From: Delphinapterus leucas
Taxonomy: Eukaryota; Chordata; Mammalia; Artiodactyla; Monodontidae
Assembly (NCBI RefSeq): GCF_002288925.2
Contig: NW_022098050.1
Coordinates: 7,697,638-7,761,637 of the forward strand
DNA: 64,000 nt
Reading direction: 5' to 3'
Positions 24,045 through 35,219 of the stretch are shown one piece after another (position 1 is the first letter of the stretch; each line of letters starts with the position of its first letter). The notes beneath the pieces are model-generated. The model was not told the DNA's origin. It did not search any database and saw only the letters and a program-made list of their open reading frames with translations. The position numbers and the translations under genes were made by a program.

Positions 24045-24400
24045 TTTATTTATTATTTTTTAACACCTTTATTGGAGTATAATTGCTTTACAATGGTGTG
24101 TTAGTTTCTGCTTTATAACAAAGTGAATCAGTTACACATATACATATGTCCCCATATCTCTTCCCTCTTGCATCTCCCTCCCTCCCACCCTCCCTATCCC
24201 ACCCCTCTAGGTGGTCACAAAGCACCGAGCTGATCTCCCTGTGCTATGCGGCTGCTTCCCACTAGCTATCTATTTTACGTTTGGCAGTGTATATATGTCC
24301 ATGCCTCTCTCTCACTTCGTCCCAGCTTACCCTTCCCCCTCCCCGTGTCCTCAAGTCCATTCTCTAGTAGGTCTGCGTCTTTATTCCCGTCTTGCCCCTA
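24045..24400 (-). mobile_element. L1 3' UTR, minus strand, part of a chimeric insertion
   Basis: The T-rich side (24045-24062) is the L1 tail in antisense. It continues through ACAATGGTGTGTTAGTTTCT, the C-rich antisense of the G run, and GCGGCTGCTTCCCACTAGCT to TCTTGCCCCTAGG near 24400. The same stretch occurs in sense at 55415-55760. The L1 match stops where a 5S-identical piece begins. Confidence 0.93.
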
Positions 24401-24425
24401 GGGCCTGGTTAGTACTTGGATGGGA
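24401..24425 (+). ncRNA. 5S rRNA-derived fragment fused to L1
   Basis: These 25 bases (starting GGGCCTGGTTAGTACTTGGA) agree at every position, as I recall it, with vertebrate 5S rRNA from about nucleotide 63 to 87, which includes part of the internal promoter region. The match lies between the L1 breakpoint and the right TSD, so it is part of the inserted DNA. It is far too short to be a 5S gene. Confidence 0.8.
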
Positions 24426-25494
24426 CACCCCCCTCTTTAAATCATATGCACATCCTCTTCTCATTCCAAACTTTGACCCCCACGTTGACCCGAGGGGTCC
24501 AATCACGCAACCACTTGGAGGAAATCGGAAAAGAGTTACTCCTTTCTGTAAAACGAAAATCTGTGGTCTTCACACTTCTCCAGGGGCCTGAGAACATGGA
24601 CAAAAAGGGTGTCTACATCCAGAAGCAACTTCTCAGTAAATGTTTCCTCACCTCCCAAGAAACATTTGTTAAGGCCCCAAAGGTGATGTTCAGTGAGGCT
24701 ACTACTCTAAGAGCTTGGATTAGAGATAGGACCAGACATTTGACTATCATAATGGATAAGGTGATAAAGATTAGAGGGAACCTGCTTCTGCAGCCTGTAG
24801 TGATTACTTTAAAGAAACAAAAGAAAGGAAAAGGTCAAATATTATTCTAAGACCATCTTGATGGCCAACTGAAATTTTATAGTGGTCCTGTCTCCCATTG
24901 TGAGAAAAAAGCGTAAGTCTGGGGAGATGGTGTCAGGAGAAAAAAAATGAAGGCTTTAGTCATCACTGCTTTTTGTGTCCAACTGTGAAAAGCCAGGGAG
25001 GCAGAAATTACTGCAACACAGAGGGTGATGCAGACCCCGGTAGCTGTGGTTTGTGGGAATGAAGCAGTGGGCAAGTCACTGGTGGAGAGGGCTGTACAGA
25101 GGAGAGGAGAAATCGCGTTTCCAAGCTATCTTGTGTCGTGGAAGTGGAGAGCAAGGGAAGACAAATGAGTGCAGACAAGAACACAACCAGCGAGTGTCAG
25201 AACATCTGCTGAGGGTAAGCAGCTTTTCAACACTGCAGAGGCCGAGCCTGAGTTTGCAACACAGGAAAGGAACTTTTGTCAACACAAATTCCAACAATTC
25301 ACTGCAGCTCTTTTATGAGATCTTTTGTTCATGCCAGATTCCAAAGACAGCAACAGAGATGCCCTGTTCTGAAGATGGCAGCTAACTTCAGGCCGAGGAA
25401 GCAAGCAGCCTAGAAATGGTGAGATCTGAGCAGACTTTGATTCTACAAAGCTATCATTCGTTTGAAAATAAGCTAATACAAGTGCTGCATTTTG

Positions 25495-25761
25495 ATTGGC
25501 CGAGAGTTTCCTCTTCTGAAATATTTGAAAATAATGTGTCCCGAGCTTCTGAAGGGGAGAGCCCTTGCAGAAGCATCCCTCTCCTGGCAAGCTTTCTGAA
25601 TGAGCTCAGGAGGCTGTAGGCAGCAGCAGTTGGGGGTGGGGCGGGGCACAGCATCCCTTTGCCTGGGGCACCTAGGAATTCCATTTGTTTTCATTTACAC
25701 TAATGAAAACAAATAGAGGCAGTCAGCTATGGGGAAAGATACACTCTCTGGCTCTTATAAA
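25495..25761 (+). promoter_or_regulatory. Promoter-like cluster (CCAAT, GC box, TATA)
   Basis: An inverted CCAAT box (ATTGG) at 25495-25499, a GC box GGGGCGGGGC at 25638-25647 and TATAAA at 25756-25761 lie in order within 270 bases of unique DNA. No CpG island or downstream exon is evident, so this may be coincidence. Confidence 0.25.
25683..25714. repeat. Perfect inverted repeat, 13-bp arms, 6-nt loop
   Basis: ATTTGTTTTCATT at 25683-25695 is the exact reverse complement of AATGAAAACAAAT at 25702-25714, with TACACT between. Confidence 0.95.
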
Positions 25762-25906
25762 GGACCAGGGTCCACTTGTCCTGAGGTCTGTGATGGGCAA
25801 GCCGATTAGCATGGAATATTTAAATAATTGGGAGAAATGCCAGGAGAATTCACACTAGCCCATGGCCACTTAAATGCACCTATGTAACCTCTTTATCCGT
25901 GCATAA

Positions 25907-25932
25907 CACACACACACACACACACACACACA
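25907..25932. repeat. (CA)n microsatellite
   Basis: A pure CA run in unique DNA. Confidence 0.95.
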
Positions 25933-27173
25933 AGACGTACTGAAAAAAAGACAACAAAGAACGATTTCTGCTTTCTCCTTCACCGTTTCTCCACAGTTAT
26001 TGTTATGTATATTCCCAGTTAAAAATGAAAATAAGAGAAAATATTCTCCAGGGAGTTAATACCCCTGAAAATGATATAGAGTTTTAAGAGTTTCGTCCAC
26101 ATAGTCCAAAGAAAAGAATGTGTAAGTATATGGTACCCATTCCATGGAAAGTGTATTTTCAAAGTACTGTCCACTTTTAAATTATGATGAAAAATTCCTG
26201 TGTTCTTGATATCAGAATCTGCCTCTTCTAGCCTTTCTGTCACTCAGATAAGGACTTTAGGAATGGAATAGAGATGCCTAATGGGAACATCGCATACCAT
26301 TTTAAGATGGTACAATGAGACGTCTCCTTTATCTGTCCCTGAAATCCTCAGAGAAAATATCCACTTCCAGCCATGTGCTGTAGAGCTGATTCTGTTTGGG
26401 GGAACTCCTATGAAAGGCCAACTCTGAATTCAAAGTGGATGTGAGGTGACAGCCAAGGAGTCAAATGAATTATGAGCTACCCAAGAAGGCTTTTATTCCA
26501 TTTGAGTTTCTGTATTTACTTTTCTTCAAGGCTGTATTTACTCTTCTTATCTCGTGAAAGCTTCAAAATTGTTGATTACTTGCCTCTTAGAAGAAAAACT
26601 GAGGGATATTTGTAATATTGTATTAGGCAGTTGCAAACAGCAGAATCTGATTTGGTGGTTTCCACTGTAAAAACAGATTACAGGTAAAGGTCAAGGTGTT
26701 ATCTCAAATAATTATTTCCTAGAGAAATGGTCAAACCCATATCCCAGAACTGGCCTGAGATAAGACCACCTCTGCTGTCCCAGCCAAGCACTAAATGCCG
26801 AGAATTTGACTCCACTGAAACAGTACTGCTGCCAGCCACATGCTACTTCTGCATCAGGAACTCAAGTTAGCAGCACTAGAACACACTGCCATTTGAAAGC
26901 CAAATGCCTTGGTCATTATTTGTGTTGGCACAAGCAGAAGCTCCATACCAGGATTCTTTCCTTTCTTGCTTATCTCCAAATTCAGGCAGCCTACGTCATA
27001 TGACAGCATGCTTGCTGCAAAGGATGCTGGGGATTTGAGTTCAGACTTCAACTTTGCAGGACTCATGAGGTAGGGGTTTCCCCAAATGTAGAAAAGCTTT
27101 TTAAAAGATGGTGCGAAGATACGATTATAACAGATGTTTACTAAAACAGTGGATGGATATATCTCTCTTTTTT

Positions 27174-27634
27174 CCAGCCAACATCATCCTCAATGGTGAA
27201 AAACTGAAAGCATTTCCACTAAGATCAGGAACAAGACAAGGCTGCCCACTCTCACCACTCTTATTCAATATAGTTTTGGAAGTTTTAACCACAGCAATCA
27301 GAGAAGAAAAGGAAATAAAAGGAATCCACATCGGAAAAGAAGAAGTAAAGCTGTCACTGTTTGCAGATGACATGATACTATACATAGAGAATCCTAAAGA
27401 TGCTACCAGAAAACTACTAGAGCTAATCAATGAATTTGGTAAAGTTGCAGGATACAAAATTAATGCACAGAAATCTCTAGCATTCCTATACACTAATGAT
27501 GAAAAATCTGAAAGTGAAATGAAGAAAACACTCCCATTTACCATTGCAACAAAAAGAATAAAATATCTAGGAATAAACCTACCCAAGGAGACAAAAGACC
27601 TGTATGCAGAAAATTATAAGACTCTGATGAAAGA
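27174..27634 (+). pseudogene. Internal L1 ORF2 (reverse transcriptase) fragment, no tail
   Basis: The sequence corresponds to 53487-53945 of the full-length L1. Its open frame (27108-27647, of which the first 22 codons are not L1) encodes the RT palm with FADD at 27360-27371 and a [13 protein letters not shown] motif upstream. Divergence from the full-length copy looks low, only a few percent by eye. It begins at CAGCCAACATC and ends at GATGAAAGAAA inside ORF2, with no 3' UTR, no poly(A) and no evident TSD. It cannot encode a functional protein. Confidence 0.9.
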
Positions 27635-27792
27635 AACTGTGTTCTAGTCACTTCTTTAGCCCATGATTTCATCAGCCAGATTCCATACTATACTTCTCAA
27701 CATTTTTATACTTGAATATTTGCATGTATAACCTAACTGGCTTTCATTCCACAATCTGAGCTTTGTTGACTAGGTTAAAATTTCTCTATTGA

Positions 27793-27924
27793 GACGAATG
27801 GATAAAGAAAATGTGGTGTGTGTATGTGTGTGTATATATATATATGCATAGATACAATGGAATACTATTCAGCCATAAAAAAAAGAACGAAATAATGCCA
27901 TTTGCAGCAACATGGATGGACCTA
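27793..27924 (+). mobile_element. Older L1, part 1 (interrupted)
   Basis: GAATGGATAAAGAAAATGTGG, a short TG/TA run and AATACTATTCAGCCATAAAA mark the end of ORF2 or start of the 3' UTR of an older L1. It is split by a younger L1 at 27925 and resumes at 28838. Confidence 0.88.
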
Positions 27925-28821
27925 ATGGCCATCATCAAAAAATCTAGAAACAATAAATGCTGGGGAGGGTGTGGAGAAAAGGGAACACTCTTGCACTGCT
28001 GGTGGGAATGTGAATTGGTTCAGCCACTATGGAGAACAGTATGGAGGTTCCTTAAAAAACTACAAATAGAATTACCATATGACCCAGCAATCCCACTACT
28101 GGGCATATACCCTGAGAAAACCATAATTCAAAGAGTCATGTACCACAATGTTCATTGCGGCTCTATTTACAATAGCCCGGAGATGGAAACAACCTAAGTC
28201 CCCATCATCGGATGAATGGATAAAGAAGATGTGGCGCATATATACAATGGAATATTACTCAGCCTTAAAAAGAAACGAAATTGAGTTATTTGTAATGAGA
28301 TGGATAGACCTAGAGTCTGTCATACAGAGTGAAGTAAGTCAGAAAGAAAAAGACAAATACCATATGCTAACACATATATATGGAATTTAAGAAAAAAAAG
28401 GATGTCATGAAGAACCTAGGGGTGGGACGGGAATAGAGACGCAGACCTACTGGAGAACGGACTTGAGGATATGGGGAGGGGGAAGGGTGAGCTTTGACAG
28501 GACGAGAGGGAGTCATGGACATACACATACTAACAAATGTAGTAAGGTAGATAGCTAGTGGGAAGCAGCCGCATGGCACAGGGATATTAGCTCGGTGCTT
28601 TGTGACAGCCTGGAGGGGTGGGATAGGGAGAGTGGGAGGGAGGGAGACGCAAGAGGGAGGACATATGGGAACATATGTATATATATAACTGATTCACTTT
28701 GTTATAGAGCAGAAACTAACACACCATTGTAAAGCAATTGTACCCCAATAAAGATGTTTAAAAAAAAAAAGATTTGAATGTGAAAATAAAATAAAATAAA
28801 ATTGCTAAACAAAGAAAAAAA
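27925..28821 (+). mobile_element. Young L1 nested in older L1, with short 3' transduction
   Basis: It starts in the ORF2 C-terminal region (ATGGCCATCATCAAAAAATC), passes the HCWWEC zinc-knuckle-like stretch and the ORF2 end near 28390, and runs through the 3' UTR to a first A-run at 28760-28769. A further roughly 45 bases with their own A-run follow before the TSD. A perfect 16-bp TSD AACATGGATGGACCTA lies at 27909-27924 and 28822-28837. The open frames at 27811-28390 are the ORF2 C-terminus split by a frameshift. Confidence 0.93.
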
Positions 28822-28837
28822 AACATGGATGGACCTA

Positions 28838-29150
28838 GAGATTATCATACTAAGTGAAGTAAGTCAGACACACAAAGATCATATGATATCGCTTATATGT
28901 GGAATCTAAAATATGACACAAATGAACTTACCTATGAAACAGAAACAGACTCACAAACATAGAGAACAGACTTGTGGTTGCCAAGGGGGAGGGGGGTGGG
29001 GGAGGGATGGACTGGGAGTTTGGGATTAGCAGATGCAAACTATTATATATAGGATGGATAAACAACAAGGTACTACTGTATAGCACAGGGAACTATATTC
29101 AATATCCTGGGATAAACTATAATGAAAAAAATATGAAAAAGATTATTTAA
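28838..29150 (+). mobile_element. Older L1, part 2 (3' UTR)
   Basis: GAGATTATCATACTAAGTGA continues precisely where the older L1 broke off at 27924 and reaches the 3' end (GGAACTATATTCAATATCCT, then an A-rich end). Confidence 0.9.
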
Positions 29151-30212
29151 AAAATTGAGTCAATAAGACTTTGAAATGTTAACAGGAAAAAAAAAAGTTC
29201 ACTGTTGAATGCTCCAAACCTTCCATTTTAGTTAGCCAGCAATACTACTCTATTCGAACACATAATCGTCTGTAACATTTTTATAACTTTGCTATACTGT
29301 GCCAAACCACTTTTTAAAAAGGCTTTCTTTAACACCATCAATACCCCTGCTCTTTCTTGGATCAGAATTGTTTCCCATGCTCACATATTCTCTGGCACCA
29401 AACTCACAGATTCTGGACCTAGGAGTCTCAGCTATGCTTTTATGTGCCTAAAAGTCTATATTTAGTGGAAGAACTGTGTATGAAAGGGAACGTCTATTTC
29501 AGAAGCAGACCAATGCTAAAACAACAAAACCAACAGCAAACCCAACCCTATAAAAGGAAAAATTTATTCCACCATGCAGTGAATACTTTTACAGTGCACT
29601 GGGCACTGAGTAGCAGGCTACAGATTGAAAAATAATAGAGTTGCTACACTCCAGAGTGATAAGCCTGAGTCTAGTTAAGGACTGCAGACACGTGAAGTGT
29701 GACGTAAGAGGAAGGGAGCTCTAGGAAGCTGCCGAGGTCTGGCTGTGCAGATGATGAGGGGATTGTATGAAGGGAGGGAGAGGCAATATTGGGGTCATAA
29801 TTCGCACATCTTAGGAACGACGTGTTTCTGCCTGCGTCTTTCGTTTAAAAGTATTTGCATGGAGAGAGCACATGTGGTAAAAGGTTAACATCCGGGGCGT
29901 CTGGATGAAGGAGTTTATGCGGATTCTTTGTACTATTCTCACAAGTTTTCTGTAGGTCAAAATTATGTCAGTATAAAAGTTAAAAAGAGAATAAGAAGCA
30001 TTTCAGCAATTACAACTTCATAAATAGACTGTGCTTTCCTAATCCTGGTTCTATACCTGGTTTGTGAGCAAGGAATTTACATCTCCAGGAAGTCTCAGTC
30101 TACTAAGTATTTGACACATTTTTGACTTTTCTTACTGACAGTGTCATATCTGCATGCAGAGGAAGATATCAAGCTGGACTCTTAATCTGGGCTTAATTCC
30201 CACCAACAAGAA
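29151..30212. other. Unassigned intergenic DNA
   Basis: No recognised gene or repeat. A 63-codon plus frame at 29444-29635 lacks motifs. Confidence 0.35.
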
Positions 30213-30225
30213 CAAGAGAGTTCTT

Positions 30226-30406
30226 TTTTTTTTTGCGCGGGCCTCTCACTGTTGTGGCCTCTCCTGTTGTGGAGTGCAGGCTCAGCAGCCATGGCTCACA
30301 GGCCCAGCCGGTCCGTGGCATGTGGGATCTTCCTGGACTGGGGCACGAACCCGTGTCCCCTGCATCGGCAGGCGGACCCTCAACCACTGCGCCACCAGGA
30401 AAGCCC
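30226..30406 (-). mobile_element. CHR-2-type SINE
   Basis: In antisense: T-tail at 30226, GCAGGCTCAGCAGCCATGGC, the B-box complement GGGCACGAACCCGTGTCC, and the A-box complement ending AGCCCC. A perfect 13-bp TSD CAAGAGAGTTCTT is at 30213-30225 and 30407-30419. Frames in it are artefacts. Confidence 0.95.
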
Positions 30407-30529
30407 CAAGAGAGTTCTTAAAATGAGGATGACAGGAACTCCGGAAGAAAGTGATCCTCTTGGGGTTTCTAAAAGTGAAACGTTGGCAACAGAAATAAAG
30501 GTACCACGGACTTTAGAACATCATATTCT

Positions 30530-30980
30530 ATTTAAAATTAATTAATTAATTTTATTTAACTATAGTTGATTTCCAATGTTGGGTTAATTTCTGCTGTACA
30601 GCAAAGTGATTCAGTTATACACATATATACATTCTTTTTCATGTTCTTTTCCATTATGGTTTATCACAGGATATTGAATATAGTTCCCTGTGCTCTACAG
30701 TGGGACCTTGTTGTTTATCCATTTTGTATAATAATTTGCTTCTGCTAACCCCAAACTCCCAATCCATCGCTCCCCCACTCCCCTTCCCCCTTGGCAACCA
30801 CAAGTCTGCTTTCTGTGTCTGTGAGTCTGTTTCGGTTTTGTAGATAGGTTCACTTGTGTGATATTTTAGATTCCACATATAAGTGATATCATATGGTATT
30901 TGTCTTTCTCTTTCTGACTGACTTCACTTAGTATGATAATCTCTAGTTGCATCCACGTTGCTGCAAATGGCATTATTTCA
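30530..30980 (-). mobile_element. Older L1 3' UTR, minus strand
   Basis: TTTAACTATAGTTGATTTCC, TTCTGCTGTACAGCAAAGTG, TATGGTTTATCACAGGATAT and TTAGATTCCACATATAAGTG are antisense to the 3' UTR seen at 28838-29150. TSD TAGAACATCATATTCT at 30514-30529 and TAGAATATCATATTCT at 30981-30996 differ at one base. Confidence 0.93.
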
Positions 30981-30996
30981 TAGAATATCATATTCT

Positions 30997-32158
30997 TAAA
31001 AGTCAGATAGAATGTGGTTATAATCTCATGATCAGGGTTTCTAAAATGTATTCAAGGGAGATGAGAGATTCTATAAATTCTCATAATGTAATAAGAAATC
31101 AGATTAAACAGAAATAAAAACGAGGAGGAATCTAAAGGAAGCAGTGTGACTACCCAGAGGTCTTCTCATGCACCCAAAAGATAAAAGGAGAAAAAAACTC
31201 AAAGGGAAATCCGGGAGACTGGTGCCAGTTTCATTTCTACATTTCCTAATGCCTAATACACAACACTGTGGGATGGAAAAAAGTCATAGAAAATTCAAAA
31301 GGTATTTACTCAGTCATCACAACAGGGCAGTGACGTGATTGACAAAAAGACACCAAGAGACACTGTTCTAGAAGATAGAAAGTTTCTTCAATGGCAAAAG
31401 ACATGAAAACTTATGGAGATGCCCACAGAAAGTGGGAACTAATATGTTATGCTCCCCGCCGGATGTAGAACATCCCAGGTCTCCCAAAGTTCCCCACAGA
31501 AACATGGAACTGAGGAGGGGTGGCACGAGAAGCTCTCCTTGACTGGGTTTACACCTTCCTGGCTACCTACTGCTTGACTTTTGAAAGTCTGGCTGTCACC
31601 AGGTATAAATACATTATATAAAAATACCGGAGCACACATGAATGTTTCCAGCAACACCTGAAAAAGTGAAGATCAATTTCCCAAGAAAATCCTCTGAGTT
31701 ATATCCTTAAATCCATGCCCTGACCTAAGTTTTAATATTTTTACAGTATCGCATTACTACATTTATGAGTGTGTGACCTAAGATATAATGTATTTGCAGT
31801 ATCAGATCACATTGATGAGTGTGAGGGTGTAGATGTTTGACATTTCAGGCAGACTACAATAACTTATTTAACTAGCCAGTGAGATGATGGCATTGCAAGA
31901 TTAAGTAATTAATTAAATGTAACGTTTTCTTTAATTGAACAATTTGTTAAGACCTCCCAGTTTTCTGAGAAACTGAGTACCAATCAACTGACTCACATTG
32001 GCTTGACTTTTTACTGTGGTATATTATCTTGCATCTTCCTTTTCAGCATTATCATAGATTTATGCCTTTATTCAGTATTTCCATTAACTGTACGAATTAC
32101 TGTCCTTTTACTCTGAAGCACAAATTGTCTTTATTAGGCCACCACCAGCCATCTCTTT
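30997..32158. other. Unassigned intergenic DNA
   Basis: No gene recognised. CAGTATCGCATTAC near 31745 and CAGTATCAGATCAC near 31798, each followed by a TGAGTGTG word, suggest a weak two-copy duplication of about 53 bp. Confidence 0.35.
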
Positions 32159-32159
32159 G

Positions 32160-32345
32160 GGCCAGTGGTTCTCAACATTGGCAGTGTCTGGAGACGTTTT
32201 TGGTGGTCACAACGTGGTGGCGGGGGAGGTGCTACTGGCATCTAGTTAGTAGACATCAAGGATGCTGCTAAACATCCTACAATGCATAAGACCACCCCAA
32301 CAAAGAACTATATAGCCCAGGATGCCTGCAGTTGAGAAACGCTGC
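32160..32345 (+). mobile_element. MER20 hAT-Charlie element
   Basis: CCAGTGGTTCTCAACATTGG, GTGTCTGGAGACGTTTTTGG, GGTGCTACTGGCATCTAGTT, GGATGCTGCTAAACATCCTA and a terminal GTTGAGAAACGCTG follow MER20 from end to end, with both terminal inverted repeats recognisable. It is a non-autonomous DNA transposon of eutherian age. Confidence 0.88.
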
Positions 32346-32888
32346 CTTTTAGGCTACCCTCTGCATCCTTGTTAACAGCACCTACAGACACTGTTAAATG
32401 GCCTGGTATGCCCCAGATAGCTCCCACCCAAGTGATTCCTAGGAACTGGCACTTTTAGAGGTTTGCATTTTGCTTGTCTTCTTAGATCTTCACCAAGGGA
32501 GTGGAAACACTCCTACCTCAAGGTTCTGTGTGGTCCTGCCAAGATCTTTTTCCCTGTCTTTTTCAAAGTAACACTGATTTTCAGGTGGTTGGACTATTAC
32601 ACCCTGGCCTGAGTCTCAGTCAGCCCTGGGGTGGGAGAGGGGCCCAGCCAGGCCACAATTTGGCCTCACAGCATCTTCTGATCTAAGCTTGCTGTCCACC
32701 CCACCCCCAACTCTCAGACTTCTTACTCCAGGTGGGTGGTGGGTAGGAAAAAGGGCTTCTAGTTTTTAATAGCACACCAGTGCAGCCTGAAGAGGTCTGG
32801 GCTGGGTCTCCACAGGGATTGGGCCCCCTCCCCCTCCCCTCCCCCTGCAGTCTCCCAGTGGGGCTGGTCCTCCACCTGCTCTCTTGGG
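32346..32888. other. Unassigned DNA, C-rich in part
   Basis: A C-rich run lies at 32822-32850. Frames of 60-80 codons have no domain. Confidence 0.35.
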
Positions 32889-33284
32889 CCGAATGTCTGT
32901 GCCCCCAACCCAAATTCATATGCTGAAGCCCTAATCCCTTGTGTGCCTGGAGATGGGACCTTTAAGGAAGGAATTAAGCTTAAATCTGTTAATAAAGGTG
33001 GGGCCCTAATCAGCTAGGATTAGTGTCTTTAATAAGAAGACAGCAGGGAGCTTGTACTATCTCCCACCCACCTCCCCTGAAGGAACACACTACGGAAAGT
33101 CTACGTGAGGACACGGAAGGTGGCTGTCTGCCAGCCAGGAAGAGAGCTCTCATCAGAAACTAAATCAGCCAGAACCGTGATCTTGGACTTCTAGCCTCCA
33201 GAACTGTGAGAAAATAAATTTCTGTTGTTTAAGCCACCCTGTCTGTGGCATTTTGTTATGGCAGCCTAAGCAGACTAATACAGG
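32889..33284 (+). mobile_element. ERVL-MaLR (MLT1-type) solo LTR
   Basis: AATTCATATGCTGAAGCCCT, GGAGATGGGACCTTTAAGGA, GTGGGGCCCTAATCAGCTAG, CAGCCAGGAAGAGAGCTCTC, ATCTTGGACTTCTAGCCTCC, AATAAATTTCTGTTGTTTAA and the terminal GCAGACTAATACA are the MLT1 LTR blocks in order. The polyadenylation signal AATAAA is at about 33214. No internal viral region accompanies it. Confidence 0.88.
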
Positions 33285-33410
33285 CCCCTGTGCAAGAGCA
33301 TCTGACCCTCTATTAACTCACTTTGACATCTGTTTTTCTCACTAGTGTCCACTTATTCTTTAAGACCCACCCCCACCCCCACCTTGTGCAACTTAAAAAT
33401 AAAGTGTTTA

Positions 33411-33626
33411 GGGCTTCCCTGGTGGCACAGTGGTTGAGAGTCCGCCTGCCGATGCAGGGGACACGGGTTCGTGCCCCGGTCCGGGAAGATCCCACATGCC
33501 GCGGAGCGGCTGGGCCCGTGAACCATGGCCGCTGAGCCTGCGCGTCCGGAGCCTGTGCTCCGCAACGGGAGAGGCCACAGCAGTGAGAGGCCCGCGTACC
33601 GAAAAATAAAAAAAAATAAAATAAAA
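33411..33626 (+). mobile_element. CHR-2-type SINE
   Basis: GGGCTTCCCTGGTGGCACAG, B box GGTTCGTGCCCC, body ending GAGGCCCGCGTACCG and an A-rich tail. TSD AAAAATAAAGTGTTTA at 33395-33410 and 33627-33642 is perfect. Confidence 0.96.
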
Positions 33627-33642
33627 AAAAATAAAGTGTTTA

Positions 33643-35219
33643 TAGTATTTCTCTATCATTCATTAGCTTTTTTACTAAAGTTTTAGATTTGTCAAATCCT
33701 TCCTTATTTCCTAGCTCTGAGACTGCTGAAAATATATACACATGTCCCCTTCTGCCAGCCCCAAGACTTGTAACTTTGAAGATGCCAATCTCCCCCTTCT
33801 TAGTTTAGGAAGCTTGTTTTTTCCTAAGCAAAATTATACCTATAAAGTCAGTTATTTACCATTTTAGTTGCATCATCACAGTACCATTTCAATTAGTCAA
33901 CTTGGTGACTGTGGGTTATCTTGGAAATGAGGACATATAGCTATTTTTCAATCATATTTTAAAAAGCACCTCTTAGCCAGCCTCTATGCAACAAAACATT
34001 CATCTTCAAACAGAAGTTTCAAGAAGGAATTGCTTCTTGTACACTTTAATCAATGGATGCTTTATACCTCATTGAGATACTTGTGATTTCCACTTGAAGT
34101 GTCTGGTCCAATGAGAAAATTATTTTTGAGTGGTTATCTCAGGACACATTTAAAAAACCCCAATTAGTCTGCAAAAATCGCAGAGCTGCAAGGTCAGAGC
34201 TGACAGTAAAGGAAAGATTAATTCACAAAATTTAAAGCATAATTATTCATAATTAAAACCGTAATGCAGACCCAGGTATTCTTTATCCACTTTTTCAGGT
34301 AAGGTCAGTGAAGACTGAGCTTTACTTAATTCTATCATCGTTGCTGCCACTTCCTCCCACATTTAAAACCTCTTATTTCTTAAACTCTTCTTGGTCTAAA
34401 AATCTGCTGCCTCTGAAAAAATCTAAAATAAAAGGCAAAGAATATTCTCTGCTTAATTTACTACCCCCACGTCCACCCTCCGCCCCATTCTCATCTGAAA
34501 TGCCAATTTCTGCCAAGAAACAGCTTTGGTCTCAATTTTCATTACTACCCAGACTGGATTTTGTAATTTCATTTTCTGCTATAATACCTCAGATATCTCT
34601 TACCCTTTGGCTCGAAGCAACAGAAGCAGCCAAGAAATTATAATTGTGACCACTTCCAATATTCAATCCAGGATGCCAAACTGCGTGGAGTCAGGGAGAC
34701 AATTGACATACTTGACAAACACTTCTTCCTTTATTCCTAGCCACATTTTTTTTTTTTTTGCAACAAAGATGGTTCACTTGATATCTTAGAATTCTGGTAT
34801 TAACACCTTTGTGGTTTCTCTAGTTCCTCTTACCAACTCAGCTATCAGAACACAAGGACTTTGCAGCAATTCCACTTAACAGTTATTCAGTAATATGATC
34901 CACAGGAAGACAACAATGGACACATCTAGAAATGTGAAGCTTCTATGGAGACGGTTAAATGAAGTAGATCCACAATACACCCCCTGGGTGAAGGTAGGGT
35001 TTTCTAGCTCCCCAAAGTTCCCTACAGGGACATTCAGTTATGGATGACACAACCAACATGGACCAAGGATTACACTGAGCACAAGACATTCCCCTTGCTA
35101 GTCTCATGGAGGACTTCTAAAAGTCCTCCACGACCCTCATAATTATTCTGGACACTGTCTACCATCGTACTGGCTTCAAAACAATTATAGATCATTCCTG
35201 AGCATTTGCTTCAGGTTTA
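33643..35219. other. Unassigned intergenic DNA
   Basis: The 111- and 87-codon plus frames at 34308-34789 overlap each other and lack domains. No repeat is recognised. Confidence 0.35.

Larger units (their letters stand above)
24440..27173. other. Mostly unique DNA; no gene proven
   Basis: This is the longest stretch in the first half with no recognised repeat. It holds several 60-144-codon frames on both strands, the longest at 24416-24850 on plus, none with a recognisable domain. It also contains a promoter-like cluster at 25495-25761 and a (CA)n at 25907-25932. Confidence 0.4.

Noticed and set aside
24401..24425. A functional 5S rRNA gene
   Set aside because: Only about 25 of 120 bases are present and no T-run terminator follows.
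24416..24850. 144-codon plus frame
   Set aside because: Its start lies inside the 5S-derived and TSD sequence of a retroposon. No domain recognised.
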